Positions 1 to 10,339 of a DNA stretch of 38,452 bases are shown piece by piece; position 1 is the first letter of the stretch; the number at the start of each line of letters is the position of its first letter. The stretch is from Xenorhabdus szentirmaii DSM 16338 (GTDB taxonomy: Bacteria; Pseudomonadota; Gammaproteobacteria; Enterobacterales; Enterobacteriaceae), in contig NZ_NIBV01000001.1 in assembly GCF_002632585.1 (NCBI RefSeq), positions 571,575 through 610,026 of the forward strand, read 5' to 3'. The notes under the pieces are model-generated. The model had not been told where the DNA came from. It did no database searches and saw nothing but the letters and a program-made list of their open reading frames with translations. The position numbers and the translations under genes are program-made.

Positions 1-2
1 TT

Positions 3-569
3 TGCCACCTGACCCTGCAACTGGGGCTCACCCCGGTCATCAGCTATCGTCGCCCAAACAAAGGCCCTAATACGTTCCAAAAGAAACAGTTTATTTATGA
101 CTCGCAACACGATTGCTATACCTGCCCGCAGGGCGAAAAGCTGATTTATACCACCACCGACCGCCAGGGATACCGCCATTACCAAACAGCCGCCGGCATT
201 TGCCAGAACTGTCCACAGCGGTCGGCTTGTACACGGGCTAAAAAGGGAAAAACCATCACGCGGCACCTCTGGGAAACGAGCAAAGAAAAGGCTCAATACA
301 TTCGGTTAACGCCGTGGGGCAAAAAAATGCATAAGCGACGAAAAGAAACGATAGAGCGCAGTTTTGCGGATGCCAAACAGCATCACGGGCATCGTTACGC
401 CCATTTTCGCGGGTTGCTGAAAGTGCAGATACAGTGCCTATTGGCGGCCACCGCGCAAAATATCAAGAAGATAGCGTTACTGGTGGCCACGCTTTGTTGG
501 TTTTATCTGGGGTTCAGCCGTGAATGTAGTCGATCAACCATCCCATCACGTTCTGGAAAAGGGGAATAA
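3..569 (+). mobile_element. IS1182-type transposase, 3' part (5' end outside window)
   Basis: An open frame runs in from the left edge and stops with TAA at 567-569, giving 188 residues of a DDE transposase C-terminal region. Two cysteine pairs (CYTC, then CQNC followed by a further Cys in RSAC) and the block KETIERSFADAKQHHG followed by RYAHFRG are typical of the IS1182 family (DDE_Tnp_1_6 domain). The Glu of the IERSFADAK block is the probable last acidic residue of the DDE triad. The first Met inside the window (327) is internal to the protein, not a start. The left end, the upstream half and the terminal inverted repeats are not visible, so whether the element is intact cannot be judged. 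Family assignment is confident; the exact IS name is not claimed. Confidence 0.88.
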
Positions 570-656
570 CGGGCATGAATCAGAAAAAAAACGAAGAGGA
601 GGGTTGATAATGGAGACGGCAATGGTATGGTTTCAACGCGGTTTGTCAGCAGTCTG

Positions 657-688
657 AAACAGGCCCAATAAGATTTGGGCCTGTTTTT
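657..688 (+). terminator. Intrinsic terminator after the IS transposase
   Basis: A perfect 12-bp stem (657-668 pairing with 675-686) with a 6-nt loop runs into a T-tract. It lies 87 bp after the transposase stop, faces plus, and would insulate ppa from IS transcription. Whether it is inside the IS or host sequence cannot be told without the inverted repeats. Confidence 0.85.
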
Positions 689-811
689 ATCTATTGCGCC
701 GTAAAATCCCGTTGTTCACAGAGCATCAGATGATGACGTTAATGCCAAAATCCGATTGCCAATAGCCCGGCATTGCCGTAATGCCTTGCCTTACGGATAC
801 CCTACAACCGA

Positions 812-848
812 AAAATCCTGAGGATTTTAACCCTCTTTTAGCTATAAT
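812..848 (+). promoter_or_regulatory. Probable ppa promoter with a small palindrome
   Basis: A perfect TATAAT lies at 843-848, about 42 nt before the ppa start; the matching -35 region is a poor match. A 7-bp inverted repeat with a 3-nt centre (AAAATCC at 812-818, GGATTTT at 822-828) overlaps the place where the -35 hexamer should be. It may be an operator or chance. The ribosome binding site AAAGGA lies just before ATG 891. Confidence 0.5.
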
Positions 849-890
849 ACCCCGCACTCCATTTTGGTTTGAAATTAAAGGAAACCTTTT

Positions 891-1421
891 ATGAGCCTGA
901 ACAACGTCCCGGCGGGTAAAGAACTGCCTGAAGATATCTATGTCATCATTGAGATCCCCGCGAATGCAGATCCTATCAAGTATGAAGTAGACAAAGAGTC
1001 TGGTGCTCTGTTTGTAGACCGTTTCATGTCAACTGCTATGTTTTATCCATGCAACTACGGCTATATCAATAATACCCTGTCCCTTGACGGTGACCCTGTG
1101 GATGTGCTGGTTCCAACTCCATACCCGTTACAGCCGGGTTCCGTTATTCGCTGCCGTCCTGTCGGTGTTTTGAAAATGACCGATGAATCTGGTGAAGATG
1201 CAAAACTAGTTGCTGTTCCTCACACCAAATTAAGCAAAGAATATGATCACATTAAAGATGTGAACGATCTGCCAGAGTTACTGCGCGCGCAAATCACCCA
1301 TTTCTTTGAGCACTACAAAGATCTGGAAGCAGGCAAGTGGGTTAAAGTCGATGGCTGGGATAACGCAGAAGCCGCTAAAGCTGAGATTGTCTCTTCTTTT
1401 GAACGTGCTGCAAAAAAATAA
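891..1421 (+). CDS. ppa: Inorganic pyrophosphatase
   Basis: A 176-residue family I soluble pyrophosphatase, the same length as the E. coli enzyme. It hydrolyses pyrophosphate to two phosphates in the cytoplasm and so pulls nucleic-acid, aminoacyl-tRNA and other biosyntheses forward. The signature DGDPVD spans residues 66-71 and provides metal ligands D66, D68 and D71. The other expected active-site residues are visible at E21, K30, R44, Y56, D98 and D103. The ATG at 891 follows an AAAGGA Shine-Dalgarno. It converges on ytfP, as in enterobacteria generally, and the two are separated by a shared hairpin terminator. Nothing unusual in the protein; essential in E. coli. Confidence 0.97.
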   Translation: MSLNNVPAGKELPEDIYVIIEIPANADPIKYEVDKESGALFVDRFMSTAMFYPCNYGYINNTLSLDGDPVDVLVPTPYPLQPGSVIRCRPVGVLKMTDESGEDAKLVAVPHTKLSKEYDHIKDVNDLPELLRAQITHFFEHYKDLEAGKWVKVDGWDNAEAAKAEIVSSFERAAKK

Positions 1422-1452
1422 TCCGTCTCGATAGCAACGGATTTTGATTTCA

Positions 1453-1490
1453 AAAAAACCTCTGTTTTTTTACAAATACAGAGGTTTTTT
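1453..1490 (+). terminator. Bidirectional terminator between ppa and ytfP
   Basis: A 13-bp stem pairs 1453-1465 with 1478-1490, starting with an A-run and ending with a T-run, so it can terminate both ppa (plus) and the tamA-tamB-ytfP transcript (minus). Loop of 12 nt. Confidence 0.85.
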
Positions 1491-1559
1491 AGTCTGATTC
1501 TCGATTTTATGCAACTCAATTAAAATGATTTAATTAACAGTCAGAAAAATCACTGACCT

Positions 1560-1907
1560 CTATCCTTCTTCATGGCGTTTCAACCAGTCACCACTTGCTA
1601 TCCGACACAATCCTTCCACAGGCAATTGATAAAGGTAAATCCATGCTTTGCCGTAAGGTGTTCCAATCAGTTCCCTCAGGTATTCCTGAGAGTTCTTTTT
1701 CAGTTCATCCAGTTCTGTCAGGATAGATGGCGTAATGCGATAGACTTCGCACTCAATTGTCCCTTCGCCACGAATAACCGCCGGATAATGCCCCAGATCA
1801 TAAATTTCATAACCTTCTAATCTGTGCTCCCCCAACAATTGGGCATCCGTCATCCAGTGATGATTACCTTGCTTGTGCCTTAGGCTACCATAAACAATAA
1901 CTCGCAT
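1560..1907 (-). CDS. ytfP: YtfP, gamma-glutamylcyclotransferase-fold protein
   Basis: A small cytoplasmic protein of the GGCT/AIG2 fold, with the nucleotide- or glutamyl-binding motif VYGSLR at residues 5-10 and a candidate catalytic Glu in the QEYLREL segment (about residue 75). The E. coli homologue begins at the equivalent of ATG 1907, giving 115 residues; a start six codons upstream (ATG 1925) is also open but adds residues not found in the family. The 1907 start is 2 bp past the tamB stop, so translation is probably coupled to tamB. Last gene of the tamA-tamB-ytfP operon. Enzymatic activity of YtfP is not firmly established; the fold assignment is strong, the substrate unknown. Confidence 0.9.
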   Translation of the reverse strand: MRVIVYGSLRHKQGNHHWMTDAQLLGEHRLEGYEIYDLGHYPAVIRGEGTIECEVYRITPSILTELDELKKNSQEYLRELIGTPYGKAWIYLYQLPVEGLCRIASGDWLKRHEEG

Positions 1908-1908
1908 T

Positions 1909-4900
1909 TTAAAATTCAAACTCATAGAGCAGATCTAAAGCTTGATCAATACCAGATACTGCTTCCAGATACAATCTTGGCATAACCCGATAGCGTAATG
2001 TCAATGTCGCCAAAGAATCAAAAATACCAACACCATACTTTACTTGTAAGTCATTGGTAATCCTTCCGCTCACAACGACCTGAGATTTGTCACCAACGCC
2101 CTGTGTATCCAGAGCGAGATCAGAAACCCCAAAAGTTTCTCCAATCTTACCCACTAATTGACCACTCTGAGCGACCCCCAAGCCAATCAGCATAGCAGTC
2201 ATCTGGGCGTTATCCGACCCTTCTTTTTCCAAACCTTCACCACGCAAAAGGTAGGAGAGCGCTTCTTGTTGGGATTTTACAGGATCGGAAAAAATTTCTA
2301 CTTTGGGTTTATCTGCAACCCCTGTCACTTTAACACCTGCAATCACTTTATTTGCCGTCGACTCAGGATTACGGATGGCTTCAATGTTCAGCAGAGGCAG
2401 ATCTGGAGGCCCAGAAAACATAATCGTTCCTTTGCGCACCTGTAAATCTTGCCCGTAAGCATGGAAACGCCCTTCCGGAATATCAATCTGACCATTCAAT
2501 CCCAACCCTTGCCGATCCTGCATCACTTTCAAAGATCCGGTCAGCCGTGCCTTCAAACCAAATGCACTTAAACGAACATCATCACCAACCCGAATATTTA
2601 AATTGCTTTGGATCACGATGGGCGATTTTTTCTTCTCTATCGGATGGAGGTTTTTATCCAGCATCACTTCATCGGAAGAGATCCCCACCGCTGATTCAGG
2701 TAATTCCTGAACAGTAATCCGTGCCCACGGAATATCAACCTTTCCATTGAGTTTCAGCAAATTCGGGCTGGCTTCCAATACGAGGTCCGGGCTCACATCC
2801 ACCTTCACCATCGGTGGAACAGTCACGCGCAATTTGTCTCCATTGGCGGCAATTTTCGCATTCCATGCATCTAAACGACGCCAGTCAGCATGACCAGTGA
2901 GATTCAATTGCCCTTTAGGTGTTTTAATCAGACCATTCAAATCAGAATTAACGCCATTGAAATTAATGGCTAACTGCCCCTGAGAAATATCGAAAGGCAG
3001 CCAATGGCTTATCATTTGCAGATTATCTGTTGCCATCCGACCGAATAACAGCGGATTCTTAGCATTCCCCCCCAGACGAAGCGCCGCATTCAATTCTCCC
3101 TGAGCTTTTTCACCCTTACTTAAAACAGGCTTAATCAGATTCAAAGAGAGTGATTGAAGATCTATATTTCCCGATAACTTACGGCGACCTTCTAAATCAG
3201 CCACTTGGATATTACCGTTCAATTGCCCATTACCTGCCAGCTTAAACAGCCATGCCAGATTTGCATTGCCATTTGCCAGTCCTGCATTCAATGTCAAAGA
3301 TTCAAAATCAACCGGTAACGCAGCCCCTTCCACAACCTGCCTGACTTGAACACCATTTCCTTGCAAGGTGACTTTTGCTTGCGGCAGCCCTTGGTTTTCC
3401 GCCCACCGGATATCCGCGTTACCGGTGAATACGCCTTTAAGCTGGGTGTTTTTATCGAGGAACGGCTGAATCATCGCCAAGTCAAAACGTTCAAGCGCAA
3501 TTTGCGCATGGCCATTGCTTCCTGCCTCAATCGGTTTTGAAATACAGATATGAGCATCAGGATTGAGCCAACAATGAGCGCCAATCGTGATTTTCTGTGA
3601 TAACTTCAGATAATCAATGGATATTGCTTTACTTAAGCGCCATTCACCTACCGGCGTATCAAAGTAGGTATTGTTGATATTGCCTTTCCAACGCTGCTGC
3701 TGGCGATCAAAACTACCATTGAGCGCCAGTTGGCCTGATACCGGGTCACCCTCAATTTTCAGCTGTAAATTATGCTGCTTTTCTGTCCCCTTTGCGTTCA
3801 GCATCAGGTTATTGATAGCCAAATTCGCTTGTTTCAACTGGTGAACAGCCACTGATAACTGCCCTTGGATTTGCTCTGTTGAGCGGATATCCCCCTTAAT
3901 GACGGCACTATCCAACCAGAGATCATCCTGCCACCTAACTCCCCGTGCATTCAAATCTGCCAAAATCTGCGGTGATTTCATATTCCCACGCAGTTTGACA
4001 CTCCCCGTAACCAAACCAGCCAAACCTGGTAACAACCCATTTAATTGCGGGGCATTAATGTCACCATCCAGTTTCCATGCTTCGTCTGTAAGCCGCCCTT
4101 GCACATTTACTGTATTGCGCCCAAAGGCCAGATCAAACCGAGGGATATCCCATTGTCCGGCAGCATTACCCGATGCCTTGCCATGCACTTTCACCACATT
4201 TTCTTTTACATGACCATTAAGGGCGATTTCAGGAACCTGAAGCTGCCAGCTACCGCCGTACAAGCTACCACGCACCGCCATTTTTCCCTCAATCATGGCA
4301 GGCCATTCCGGCCACTGTTTGGCCGTATTAATTCCTTCCAAGAAAAGTTTGGCATTCCAGCTAATCGCCTTGCTCCAGTCAATCACGCCTGTCACATCCG
4401 CCTTGCCCTGTAGGGCACTCAAACGCAAGCGAGTTAATCTCAATAATTCTTCAGTTCCTTTGGCATCCAGTCTCAATAATGTTGGCGGGATATCGCTGCC
4501 TTTAATATCAGAGCGCAGAGAAAGGGCGTAGTTATTGGCTTCACCATTCAAACGCAATTTAACACCATCAAGCTGATATTCAGGCTTGCCGTTCAAAGGC
4601 CATTGCAATTGTTGGCTCTGTAATGTCAGGCGCAAGGGTAAACCTGCTTTTGCCAACTCGGTTTGAGCTTCTAAACTGGCGGCTATCGGTCCAGAAAGAT
4701 GTAATGCGAGATCAAGCTGCTGCAACAACGCACCAGTCAGCGTTAAATCAATTTGTTGCCCTTTCAGTTCATCCAAATGCACATTATTTAAATCATCAAT
4801 ATTCCCTTTGATTGCCAGCTTAACCGGCCACTGCTGCGCAAGTTTTGCGGTTCCCTGTATCGCAAGCAAGCCTTCTGGTGTCTGCACATTCAACGCTTTT

Positions 4901-5694
4901 ACATCAACCTGCTGACCTTGGATCTGAGCTTGCAACAGAAAATCATTCACCGTGATACCAGTATCTCCGATCAGGCGAAGGTTATGCCCGTGGATGCTTT
5001 CTACAGTGATATCGAGGGGGATCGGAACATTCGGCAGTTCAGACAACAGGGGCTTCGCAAACAGCGCTTTTAAACTTTCCCCCAATGACTGTTCAGCCGC
5101 AACGGGCTGCACGGGTTTAGGTTTCTGGTTACTTTTATCCGGTGATGTCTTTGGCAGCTCAACCAACAATGTGTTGATTTCCGTTGGTTTTAATATCAGC
5201 TGTTTTTCCCGCCATTGCGCCGCTGTTTTAAATTCATTCAGATCAATGGCAATATTGTCCACCCTGACATGGATATTTTTCAAAGAGAGCAAATCCAGCG
5301 AGATTGGGTAAGATGTGTGCAATTCGGTCAGGGGTTCAGATTCAGGGGCGGGTTCAGAAGGCGGCAGTTCCGCCGTATTGACTGAAACATTAACACCTTC
5401 TGTCGTCAGAGCCTTGATGCACACATGGCTATGTCTTAAACAAGACAACTGTAAGGAAAGGTGTAGATTATCAGCACTGACATTAACGCCCGGCATCTGA
5501 TATTTCACACCCTTCAACGTTAAATCTCGCCAGCCTCCGCTGACATCCGCGATATCCAATCCCGGTACCCAGCGTGCTGCGCTGTTAATCATAAAATGCA
5601 GGCCAGTTTGGGTACCCACCAATCCCGCAATCGTTACCAACAGCAGCCCCACGAGCAGCAGGAAAACAATGCTGATCCTTTTCACCCAACTCAT
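1909..5694 (-). CDS. tamB: Translocation and assembly module inner-membrane protein TamB
   Basis: A 1261-residue AsmA-like protein, close to the E. coli length. One N-terminal membrane anchor spans about residues 7-27, followed by a very long periplasmic beta-rich region of repeating short strands and the conserved C-terminal TamB (DUF490) domain ending in the aromatic tail YEFEF. TamB spans the periplasm as a beta-taco groove and works with TamA in inserting some outer-membrane proteins and in phospholipid transport to the outer membrane. The start codon overlaps the tamA stop by 4 bp (ATGA), a sign of translational coupling. The region about residues 115-125 and 185-200 is rich in Pro and charged residues and looks like linker. 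No truncation or frameshift seen. Confidence 0.96.
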   Translation of the reverse strand: MSWVKRISIVFLLLVGLLLVTIAGLVGTQTGLHFMINSAARWVPGLDIADVSGGWRDLTLKGVKYQMPGVNVSADNLHLSLQLSCLRHSHVCIKALTTEGVNVSVNTAELPPSEPAPESEPLTELHTSYPISLDLLSLKNIHVRVDNIAIDLNEFKTAAQWREKQLILKPTEINTLLVELPKTSPDKSNQKPKPVQPVAAEQSLGESLKALFAKPLLSELPNVPIPLDITVESIHGHNLRLIGDTGITVNDFLLQAQIQGQQVDVKALNVQTPEGLLAIQGTAKLAQQWPVKLAIKGNIDDLNNVHLDELKGQQIDLTLTGALLQQLDLALHLSGPIAASLEAQTELAKAGLPLRLTLQSQQLQWPLNGKPEYQLDGVKLRLNGEANNYALSLRSDIKGSDIPPTLLRLDAKGTEELLRLTRLRLSALQGKADVTGVIDWSKAISWNAKLFLEGINTAKQWPEWPAMIEGKMAVRGSLYGGSWQLQVPEIALNGHVKENVVKVHGKASGNAAGQWDIPRFDLAFGRNTVNVQGRLTDEAWKLDGDINAPQLNGLLPGLAGLVTGSVKLRGNMKSPQILADLNARGVRWQDDLWLDSAVIKGDIRSTEQIQGQLSVAVHQLKQANLAINNLMLNAKGTEKQHNLQLKIEGDPVSGQLALNGSFDRQQQRWKGNINNTYFDTPVGEWRLSKAISIDYLKLSQKITIGAHCWLNPDAHICISKPIEAGSNGHAQIALERFDLAMIQPFLDKNTQLKGVFTGNADIRWAENQGLPQAKVTLQGNGVQVRQVVEGAALPVDFESLTLNAGLANGNANLAWLFKLAGNGQLNGNIQVADLEGRRKLSGNIDLQSLSLNLIKPVLSKGEKAQGELNAALRLGGNAKNPLLFGRMATDNLQMISHWLPFDISQGQLAINFNGVNSDLNGLIKTPKGQLNLTGHADWRRLDAWNAKIAANGDKLRVTVPPMVKVDVSPDLVLEASPNLLKLNGKVDIPWARITVQELPESAVGISSDEVMLDKNLHPIEKKKSPIVIQSNLNIRVGDDVRLSAFGLKARLTGSLKVMQDRQGLGLNGQIDIPEGRFHAYGQDLQVRKGTIMFSGPPDLPLLNIEAIRNPESTANKVIAGVKVTGVADKPKVEIFSDPVKSQQEALSYLLRGEGLEKEGSDNAQMTAMLIGLGVAQSGQLVGKIGETFGVSDLALDTQGVGDKSQVVVSGRITNDLQVKYGVGIFDSLATLTLRYRVMPRLYLEAVSGIDQALDLLYEFEF

Positions 5695-7433
5695 AGCTCA
5701 GCCCCTAAGCCAATATAAAATTGAACGCCATGGTTGTCTGAATCCCCGATTGGCGTTGCTATATCAAATTTTATCGGCCCGACGGGTGAAGCCCAACGGA
5801 CACCAATTCCGGCACCTGTTTTAAAATTACTCTTTTTAATGTCATTCACCGCTTCACCAGAGTCTATAAACAACGCGCTCCACCAATTTCCATGAACATT
5901 GTATTGATACTCCAACGAACCCACCGCCAACTTTGATGCCCCAATCAATTTTCCCTTCTTGTCTTTCGGTGAAACTTTTTGGTATTTATAGCCGCGAATG
6001 CTCCGATCCCCGCCTGCAAAAAAGCGAAGGTCCGGCGGTACCTCGTCGAATTCGTTCGTTTCTATCCAACCAAAATCCGCCCTCATGACAAAACGGTGTG
6101 CCTCGTTATACGTCCTGATCCAAACGTGGTTCGCCTGAAACACAAAAAAATCCACATCGGATTGCCAATCTTTATCCGAAATATCAATAGAATAACGCTG
6201 ACTGTCACCCCAATAAGGCATAGTGCCGCCCCGCTGCCGAATACGGCTGACATTCGCCCCCGGATAAATCAACATGGTGGTATTTGTTACGTTCGCCTGT
6301 GTAAAGTGGCTGAGACTCCAGCGAAGATTGATGCCATACTGCCAGCCCGTAGAACGATCCCAATTGCGGGCAAGGTTCAGCGTTGCCGTATCTGAAATCG
6401 TATCGTTGAGATCTTTACGTTTATAACCGGTTTGTAATTCATAGTATTCTTCAAGTGGGTTGACCTTAAGCGGCATTTTATAGGATGCATCAATGACTTG
6501 TTCCCGGGCGGAAACATTCAGGCTGGTACTCAAGCTATGCCCACGGGGATTGAGCCAGGGTTTTTTCCATTTTGCCTGCAAACGGGGACCAACATCCGTT
6601 GAATACCCCCCACCCAGCTCAACATAGTTGGCCGAACGGGGCACTAAAGAAGCATCCAGTGGCAATAGTCTCTCTTTATTCTCCCGCCCCATTTTAAAAT
6701 CCGGCACGACAATCGCAGAGTTAAACCAGCCAGTATCCACCAAACGGCGGTTAAATTCCGCTAATTGTTCCGAGGTGTAATATTCGCCCTGTTTGAAAGG
6801 AATAAGGTTATCCAAGTAACTTTCACGAATTTGCGATCCTTGAAAAGTCACCGGGCCAAAACGATAACGTTGCCCGCTGTCAAAATCAAAATCCCAGATT
6901 GATTCATGGCGTTCTTTTGATACCCCCAGTTCGCTCTTCTTCATTACGGCATCAAAATAACCTTTTTTAACTGCCAGACCAGTGAGGGAATTTTTGAAAT
7001 CTTCGTACTCCCCGTGATTCAGTATTGCCCCTTCTTTCGGCATATTTTTTTTAATCAGGGCAGAATAATCTTCATCGGTTTTCGCTCCCCCTTCCAAGTC
7101 GACATGCACTTGTTCAACACGCACAGGCTCACCAAGTGTTACTTTGGCTGTCAAAACCGGACGGGCAGGCGGAGTATTTTCTTGATAGGTAAATTCAATA
7201 GTGGGAGCATAATATCCCAGTGGACGAAGCCCTTGCCGTATCGCTTTCTCCACCCGTGCGCGAAAACGCCCATCAGGGGAAACTTCATCAGTACTGATAT
7301 TTGATAGCTGCACTCTGGCATTTTTTTCTAACTCGCCAGATAGCCCTTCAACTTTCAAACGTAAATTAGCGCCATAAGCTGATGAAGTTGCGATAGATAC
7401 AAAAAGCGCACATATGAGAGGATATCGTGACAC
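5691..7433 (-). CDS. tamA: Translocation and assembly module outer-membrane protein TamA
   Basis: A 580-residue Omp85-family protein (E. coli 577). A signal peptide of about 21 residues ends at SAYG before ANLRL. Three POTRA repeats follow to about residue 265, then a 16-strand beta-barrel. The loop-6 signature IRGY sits at 479-482 (R480), which is diagnostic of Omp85 proteins. Translation starts at GTG 7433; AGGAG lies 7 nt upstream, and no better ATG gives an intact signal peptide. It pairs with TamB, whose gene overlaps it. The upstream intergenic region is shared with the divergent msrA, an arrangement conserved in enterobacteria. Confidence 0.96.
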   Translation of the reverse strand: MSRYPLICALFVSIATSSAYGANLRLKVEGLSGELEKNARVQLSNISTDEVSPDGRFRARVEKAIRQGLRPLGYYAPTIEFTYQENTPPARPVLTAKVTLGEPVRVEQVHVDLEGGAKTDEDYSALIKKNMPKEGAILNHGEYEDFKNSLTGLAVKKGYFDAVMKKSELGVSKERHESIWDFDFDSGQRYRFGPVTFQGSQIRESYLDNLIPFKQGEYYTSEQLAEFNRRLVDTGWFNSAIVVPDFKMGRENKERLLPLDASLVPRSANYVELGGGYSTDVGPRLQAKWKKPWLNPRGHSLSTSLNVSAREQVIDASYKMPLKVNPLEEYYELQTGYKRKDLNDTISDTATLNLARNWDRSTGWQYGINLRWSLSHFTQANVTNTTMLIYPGANVSRIRQRGGTMPYWGDSQRYSIDISDKDWQSDVDFFVFQANHVWIRTYNEAHRFVMRADFGWIETNEFDEVPPDLRFFAGGDRSIRGYKYQKVSPKDKKGKLIGASKLAVGSLEYQYNVHGNWWSALFIDSGEAVNDIKKSNFKTGAGIGVRWASPVGPIKFDIATPIGDSDNHGVQFYIGLGAEL

Positions 7434-7570
7434 TCGGACTCCTAATATTTATCTATCCGTAGAATGAATGCTAACAATATAAAAATGCTGCAATAAATTA
7501 ATTCTGGTAAAGTTTTAGAGATATACAAGCCACACATCACCATGAAATTCGTGAATAACAGGAGAGAATC

Positions 7571-8218
7571 TTGCCAAATTCAACCAACGAAAGCCAACAT
7601 GTTTCCTCACAGGACACTCTATCTGGTAGGGCCACTCCATTAACGGTATCACCCTACCATGTCATTACTCAGCATGCGATAGGCAACATTCCTGAAAATA
7701 TGGAAATCGCCTATTTCGGCATGGGGTGTTTCTGGGGAGTAGAGCGTCTTTTCTGGCAACAAGAAGGGATTTACACGACATCTGCCGGCTATAGTGGTGG
7801 CGCCATGCCAAATCCGACTTATGAAGAAGTCTGCACAGGCTTGACCGGTCATGCGGAAGTGGTCAGGGTTGTTTTTGACCCGGCCAGAATCACTTATGCA
7901 CAATTATTGACGCTGTTCTGGGAAAATCACGATCCTGCCCAAGGCATGCGCCAGCATGGCGATATCGGCACACAATACCGCTCAGCCCTGTATACAGTAT
8001 CACCGCAACAACAAGAACAGGCGCTGACAAGCCGTGATCAATACCAGCAAGCCATGGCTCAAAAAGGTGACCAACGTACTATTACGACAGAAGTCTGTGA
8101 AGCCGGGCCATTTTATTTTGCCGAAGATTACCATCAACAATATCTCCATAAAAACCCTGAAGGATATTGTGGTTTAGGAGGAACTGGGATCTGCTTCCCA
8201 CCAACGCACAAAAACTAG
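7571..8218 (+). CDS. msrA: Peptide methionine-(S)-sulfoxide reductase MsrA
   Basis: A 215-residue cytoplasmic repair enzyme (E. coli 212) that reduces the S-epimer of methionine sulfoxide in proteins, using thioredoxin. The catalytic motif GCFWG has the nucleophile C53; the recycling cysteines are C200 and C208 in the GYCGLGG-GIC tail, matching the three-Cys E. coli type. The start is a rare TTG at 7571: GGAGAG lies 4 nt upstream and there is no in-frame Met before residue 44, so the TTG is the only start giving the family N-terminus. Transcribed divergently from tamA and followed by ytfL. Confidence 0.96.
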   Translation: MPNSTNESQHVSSQDTLSGRATPLTVSPYHVITQHAIGNIPENMEIAYFGMGCFWGVERLFWQQEGIYTTSAGYSGGAMPNPTYEEVCTGLTGHAEVVRVVFDPARITYAQLLTLFWENHDPAQGMRQHGDIGTQYRSALYTVSPQQQEQALTSRDQYQQAMAQKGDQRTITTEVCEAGPFYFAEDYHQQYLHKNPEGYCGLGGTGICFPPTHKN

Positions 8219-8228
8219 CCGATTCAAT

Positions 8229-8255
8229 TAGCTCAATGTTATAATCATTGGGCTA
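8229..8255 (+). promoter_or_regulatory. Inverted repeat over a perfect TATAAT between msrA and ytfL
   Basis: Ten-base arms (8229-8238 and 8246-8255, one mismatch) flank a 7-nt centre that contains most of a perfect TATAAT at 8240-8245. The -35 region is weak. The site could be an operator over a ytfL promoter, or simply a transcript hairpin after msrA; there is no T-tract to support a terminator. ytfL begins 71 nt after the hexamer. Confidence 0.4.
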
Positions 8256-8315
8256 TAACCCACTTTATTCAAAGAATAATTTACCCTATTACCGGAGAGA
8301 TAACCCAGGTACTTT

Positions 8316-9644
8316 ATGTTAAACAGTTTACTCGTCATACTTTTGCTTTGTGCCATCAGTGCATTTTTTTCTTTATCAGAAATTTCTCTGGCCGCCTCAA
8401 GAAGAATCAAATTAAAACTTATGGCCGATGAAGGAAATCTCAATGCAGCCCATGTTCTCAAACTGCAAGAAACGCCCGGTATGTTCTTTACCGTTGTCCA
8501 AATTGGCCTGAATGCCGTGGCAATCCTTGCCGGGGTTGTGGGTGAATCCGCATTTTCCCCGGCATTGAAAACGTTATTTATGCAGTTCATGAGCCCGGAG
8601 TGGGCCGATCAGTTGGGCTTTATTTGCTCTTTCATTATTGTTACTAGTTTCTTTATCTTGCTTGCCGATTTAACACCTAAACGCATTGGCATGATTAAGC
8701 CTGAAGCCGTTGCCGTAAGAATTGTCAATCCAATGCGTTTCTGCCTGACCATTTTTCGCCCTCTGGTCTGGCTATTCAATGGTCTTGCGGACTGTATTTT
8801 CAAAATCTTCAAAATTCCAATGGCACGCAATGAAGATATTACCTCCGATGACATTTATGCTGTCGTCGAAGCGGGTGCGATAGCCGGCGTCTTGCGTAAA
8901 CAAGAACATGAACTCATTGAAAATGTCTTCGAGCTGGATTCCCGGACTGTTCCTTCTGCCATGACTTCCCGCGAAAGCGTGGTGTACTTTGACAAAAATG
9001 AAGACGAAAACAGTATTAAAGAAAAAATTTCTACCCATCCCCATTCAAAGTTTCTCGTTTGTGATGGTGACATCGATCATGTCATCGGTTATGTCGATTC
9101 GAAAGATTTGCTCAATCGGGTACTGAACGGGCAGAGCCTCAATCTGAAAGAAGGGGTGCAGATCTGTAATGCCTTGATGATCCCTGATACGCTTTCACTG
9201 TCTGACACATTAGAAAGTTTCAAAGCGGCAGGTGAAGATTTCGCGATCATTTTGAATGAATATGCCTTGGTCATGGGCATTATTACGCTCAATGACGTCA
9301 TGACCACGTTGATGGGGGATTTAATTGGTCAGGGGCAGGAAGAGCAGATTGTTGTCCGTGATGAAAATTCATGGTTGATTGAAGGTGGCACGCCAATTGA
9401 AGATGTGATGCGCGTACTGGATATTGATGATTTTCCAGACTCCAGCAATTATGAAACCATTGCAGGATTTATGATGTTCCGACTGCGGAAAATTCCAAAA
9501 CGTACAGATTATGTGAAATTCGGTGGTTATAAATTTGAAGTTGTTGATATCGATAACTATAAAATCGACCAATTGTTGGTCACAAAAGTGGGCGAAACCA
9601 TTACACCCCCTAATCAGCCCAGCATTGAACAACAGGCTTTATAA
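8316..9644 (+). CDS. paeA: YtfL/PaeA, CNNM-CBS membrane protein (probable polyamine exporter)
   Basis: A 442-residue inner-membrane protein of the hemolysin-C/CorC family (E. coli YtfL 447). Domains in order are an N-terminal CNNM/DUF21 transmembrane domain with hydrophobic segments about residues 1-20, 55-75, 95-125 and 130-155; a paired CBS module about 195-325; and a CorC_HlyC domain about 345-430. In E. coli and Salmonella the protein was renamed PaeA because it protects against cadaverine and putrescine in stationary phase, presumably by efflux; that role is inferred here by homology. ATG 8316 is preceded by a short AGG. It sits directly after msrA, as in other enterobacteria, and ends at a strong terminator. 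Confidence 0.92.
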   Translation: MLNSLLVILLLCAISAFFSLSEISLAASRRIKLKLMADEGNLNAAHVLKLQETPGMFFTVVQIGLNAVAILAGVVGESAFSPALKTLFMQFMSPEWADQLGFICSFIIVTSFFILLADLTPKRIGMIKPEAVAVRIVNPMRFCLTIFRPLVWLFNGLADCIFKIFKIPMARNEDITSDDIYAVVEAGAIAGVLRKQEHELIENVFELDSRTVPSAMTSRESVVYFDKNEDENSIKEKISTHPHSKFLVCDGDIDHVIGYVDSKDLLNRVLNGQSLNLKEGVQICNALMIPDTLSLSDTLESFKAAGEDFAIILNEYALVMGIITLNDVMTTLMGDLIGQGQEEQIVVRDENSWLIEGGTPIEDVMRVLDIDDFPDSSNYETIAGFMMFRLRKIPKRTDYVKFGGYKFEVVDIDNYKIDQLLVTKVGETITPPNQPSIEQQAL

Positions 9645-9717
9645 GCATCAAATAACCGGTCACTGTACGGCGAGCCGGATGAGTTCCATGCTAAATTTCA
9701 TACTGAATTTCATACTA

Positions 9718-9741
9718 AAAAACGGCCGGAAGGCCGTTTTT
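9718..9741 (+). terminator. Intrinsic terminator of ytfL/paeA
   Basis: A 10-bp stem (9718-9727 with 9732-9741) closes a GGAA tetraloop, GC-rich at the loop end and A/T-rich at the base. It is preceded by a two-copy 12-nt tandem repeat (AATTTCATACT at 9694 and 9706). Confidence 0.88.
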
Positions 9742-9753
9742 CTCAGCTTATAT

Positions 9754-9771
9754 GTGCTATAGGAATAGCAC
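9754..9771 (-). terminator. Hairpin downstream of ytfK
   Basis: A perfect 7-bp stem with an AGGA tetraloop (9754-9760 with 9765-9771), 37 bp past the ytfK stop. There is no U-tract, so termination is only possible; it may stabilise the 3' end. Confidence 0.4.
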
Positions 9772-9807
9772 GTATCTGTCAGGGGAAATAGGCGGTTTCA
9801 GGAACAG

Positions 9808-10014
9808 TCACCCCATTTCACTCTGTAGACGTAACACTTGCTGATTGACTTCACTCATGACGTGGAAATGACGTTTGTCTCTTATCTTGGGGGGTAAAAT
9901 TTTCCCATAATTGAATTCAAAAGCCCCCATATCCTTAATGTATAAACGCCCACGAAATAGAGTTTTTACGTAGAGAGCAATTTTTAGTGGGTTATAATTA
10001 CGAAAGATTTTCAT
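9808..10014 (-). CDS. ytfK: YtfK, stringent-response modulator (DUF1107)
   Basis: A 68-residue basic cytoplasmic protein, the same length as E. coli YtfK, with the family core [10 protein letters not shown] and the C-terminal block [10 protein letters not shown]. coli YtfK binds SpoT and tips it toward (p)ppGpp synthesis under phosphate and fatty-acid starvation; I infer the same here. A GGAGG lies about 11 nt before the ATG. Transcribed divergently from ytfJ; the E. coli order ytfJ-ytfK-ytfL is kept, with ytfK on the opposite strand to ytfL here as there. Confidence 0.95.
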   Translation of the reverse strand: MKIFRNYNPLKIALYVKTLFRGRLYIKDMGAFEFNYGKILPPKIRDKRHFHVMSEVNQQVLRLQSEMG

Positions 10015-10339
10015 CTCTATTTTGTCCTCCCATGCTTCTTACGATACCATTCTACAACACGACATAATCGGTGAATCCAAAAACACTTCGCCTTTATGCA
10101 ATATGTATAGACTACATTTAAAGAAGTTTGTTCCTCCAAACATCAAGATTTAATCTCTGTTTTTTAATTAACCCAACGAAAACAATAGCATGATGTTTCA
10201 TACATCTATTTATTGCATTATTTTTCCTCTGGATGTTATCAAATTGTTTAATCTGTTGAGGACAGACCAGTTAACAAGCGCTATGCTGAATGAGATGTTC
10301 ACTGATAACATGTTTCACCATGCTAAGTAAGGAACAAAT
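10015..10339. other. Divergent intergenic region ytfK/ytfJ
   Basis: 325 bp of AT-rich sequence without a gene. It must hold the promoters of ytfK (minus) and ytfJ (plus). I see no clean pair of sigma-70 hexamers and no repeat. The ytfJ ribosome binding site AAGGA lies at its right end, 7-8 nt before the ATG. Confidence 0.5.

Noticed and set aside
4045..4413. Open frames of 60-140 codons on plus within tamB and tamA
   Set aside because: They are shadows of the long minus-strand genes; no ribosome binding sites or family motifs, while the minus frames match TamB and TamA over their full length.
8228..9632. Minus-strand frames within ytfL/paeA
   Set aside because: Antisense to a complete and recognisable membrane protein; composition reflects the coding strand.
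9694..9716. Two-copy tandem repeat AATTTCATACT
   Set aside because: Short and only two copies, next to a terminator; probably chance or simple slippage.
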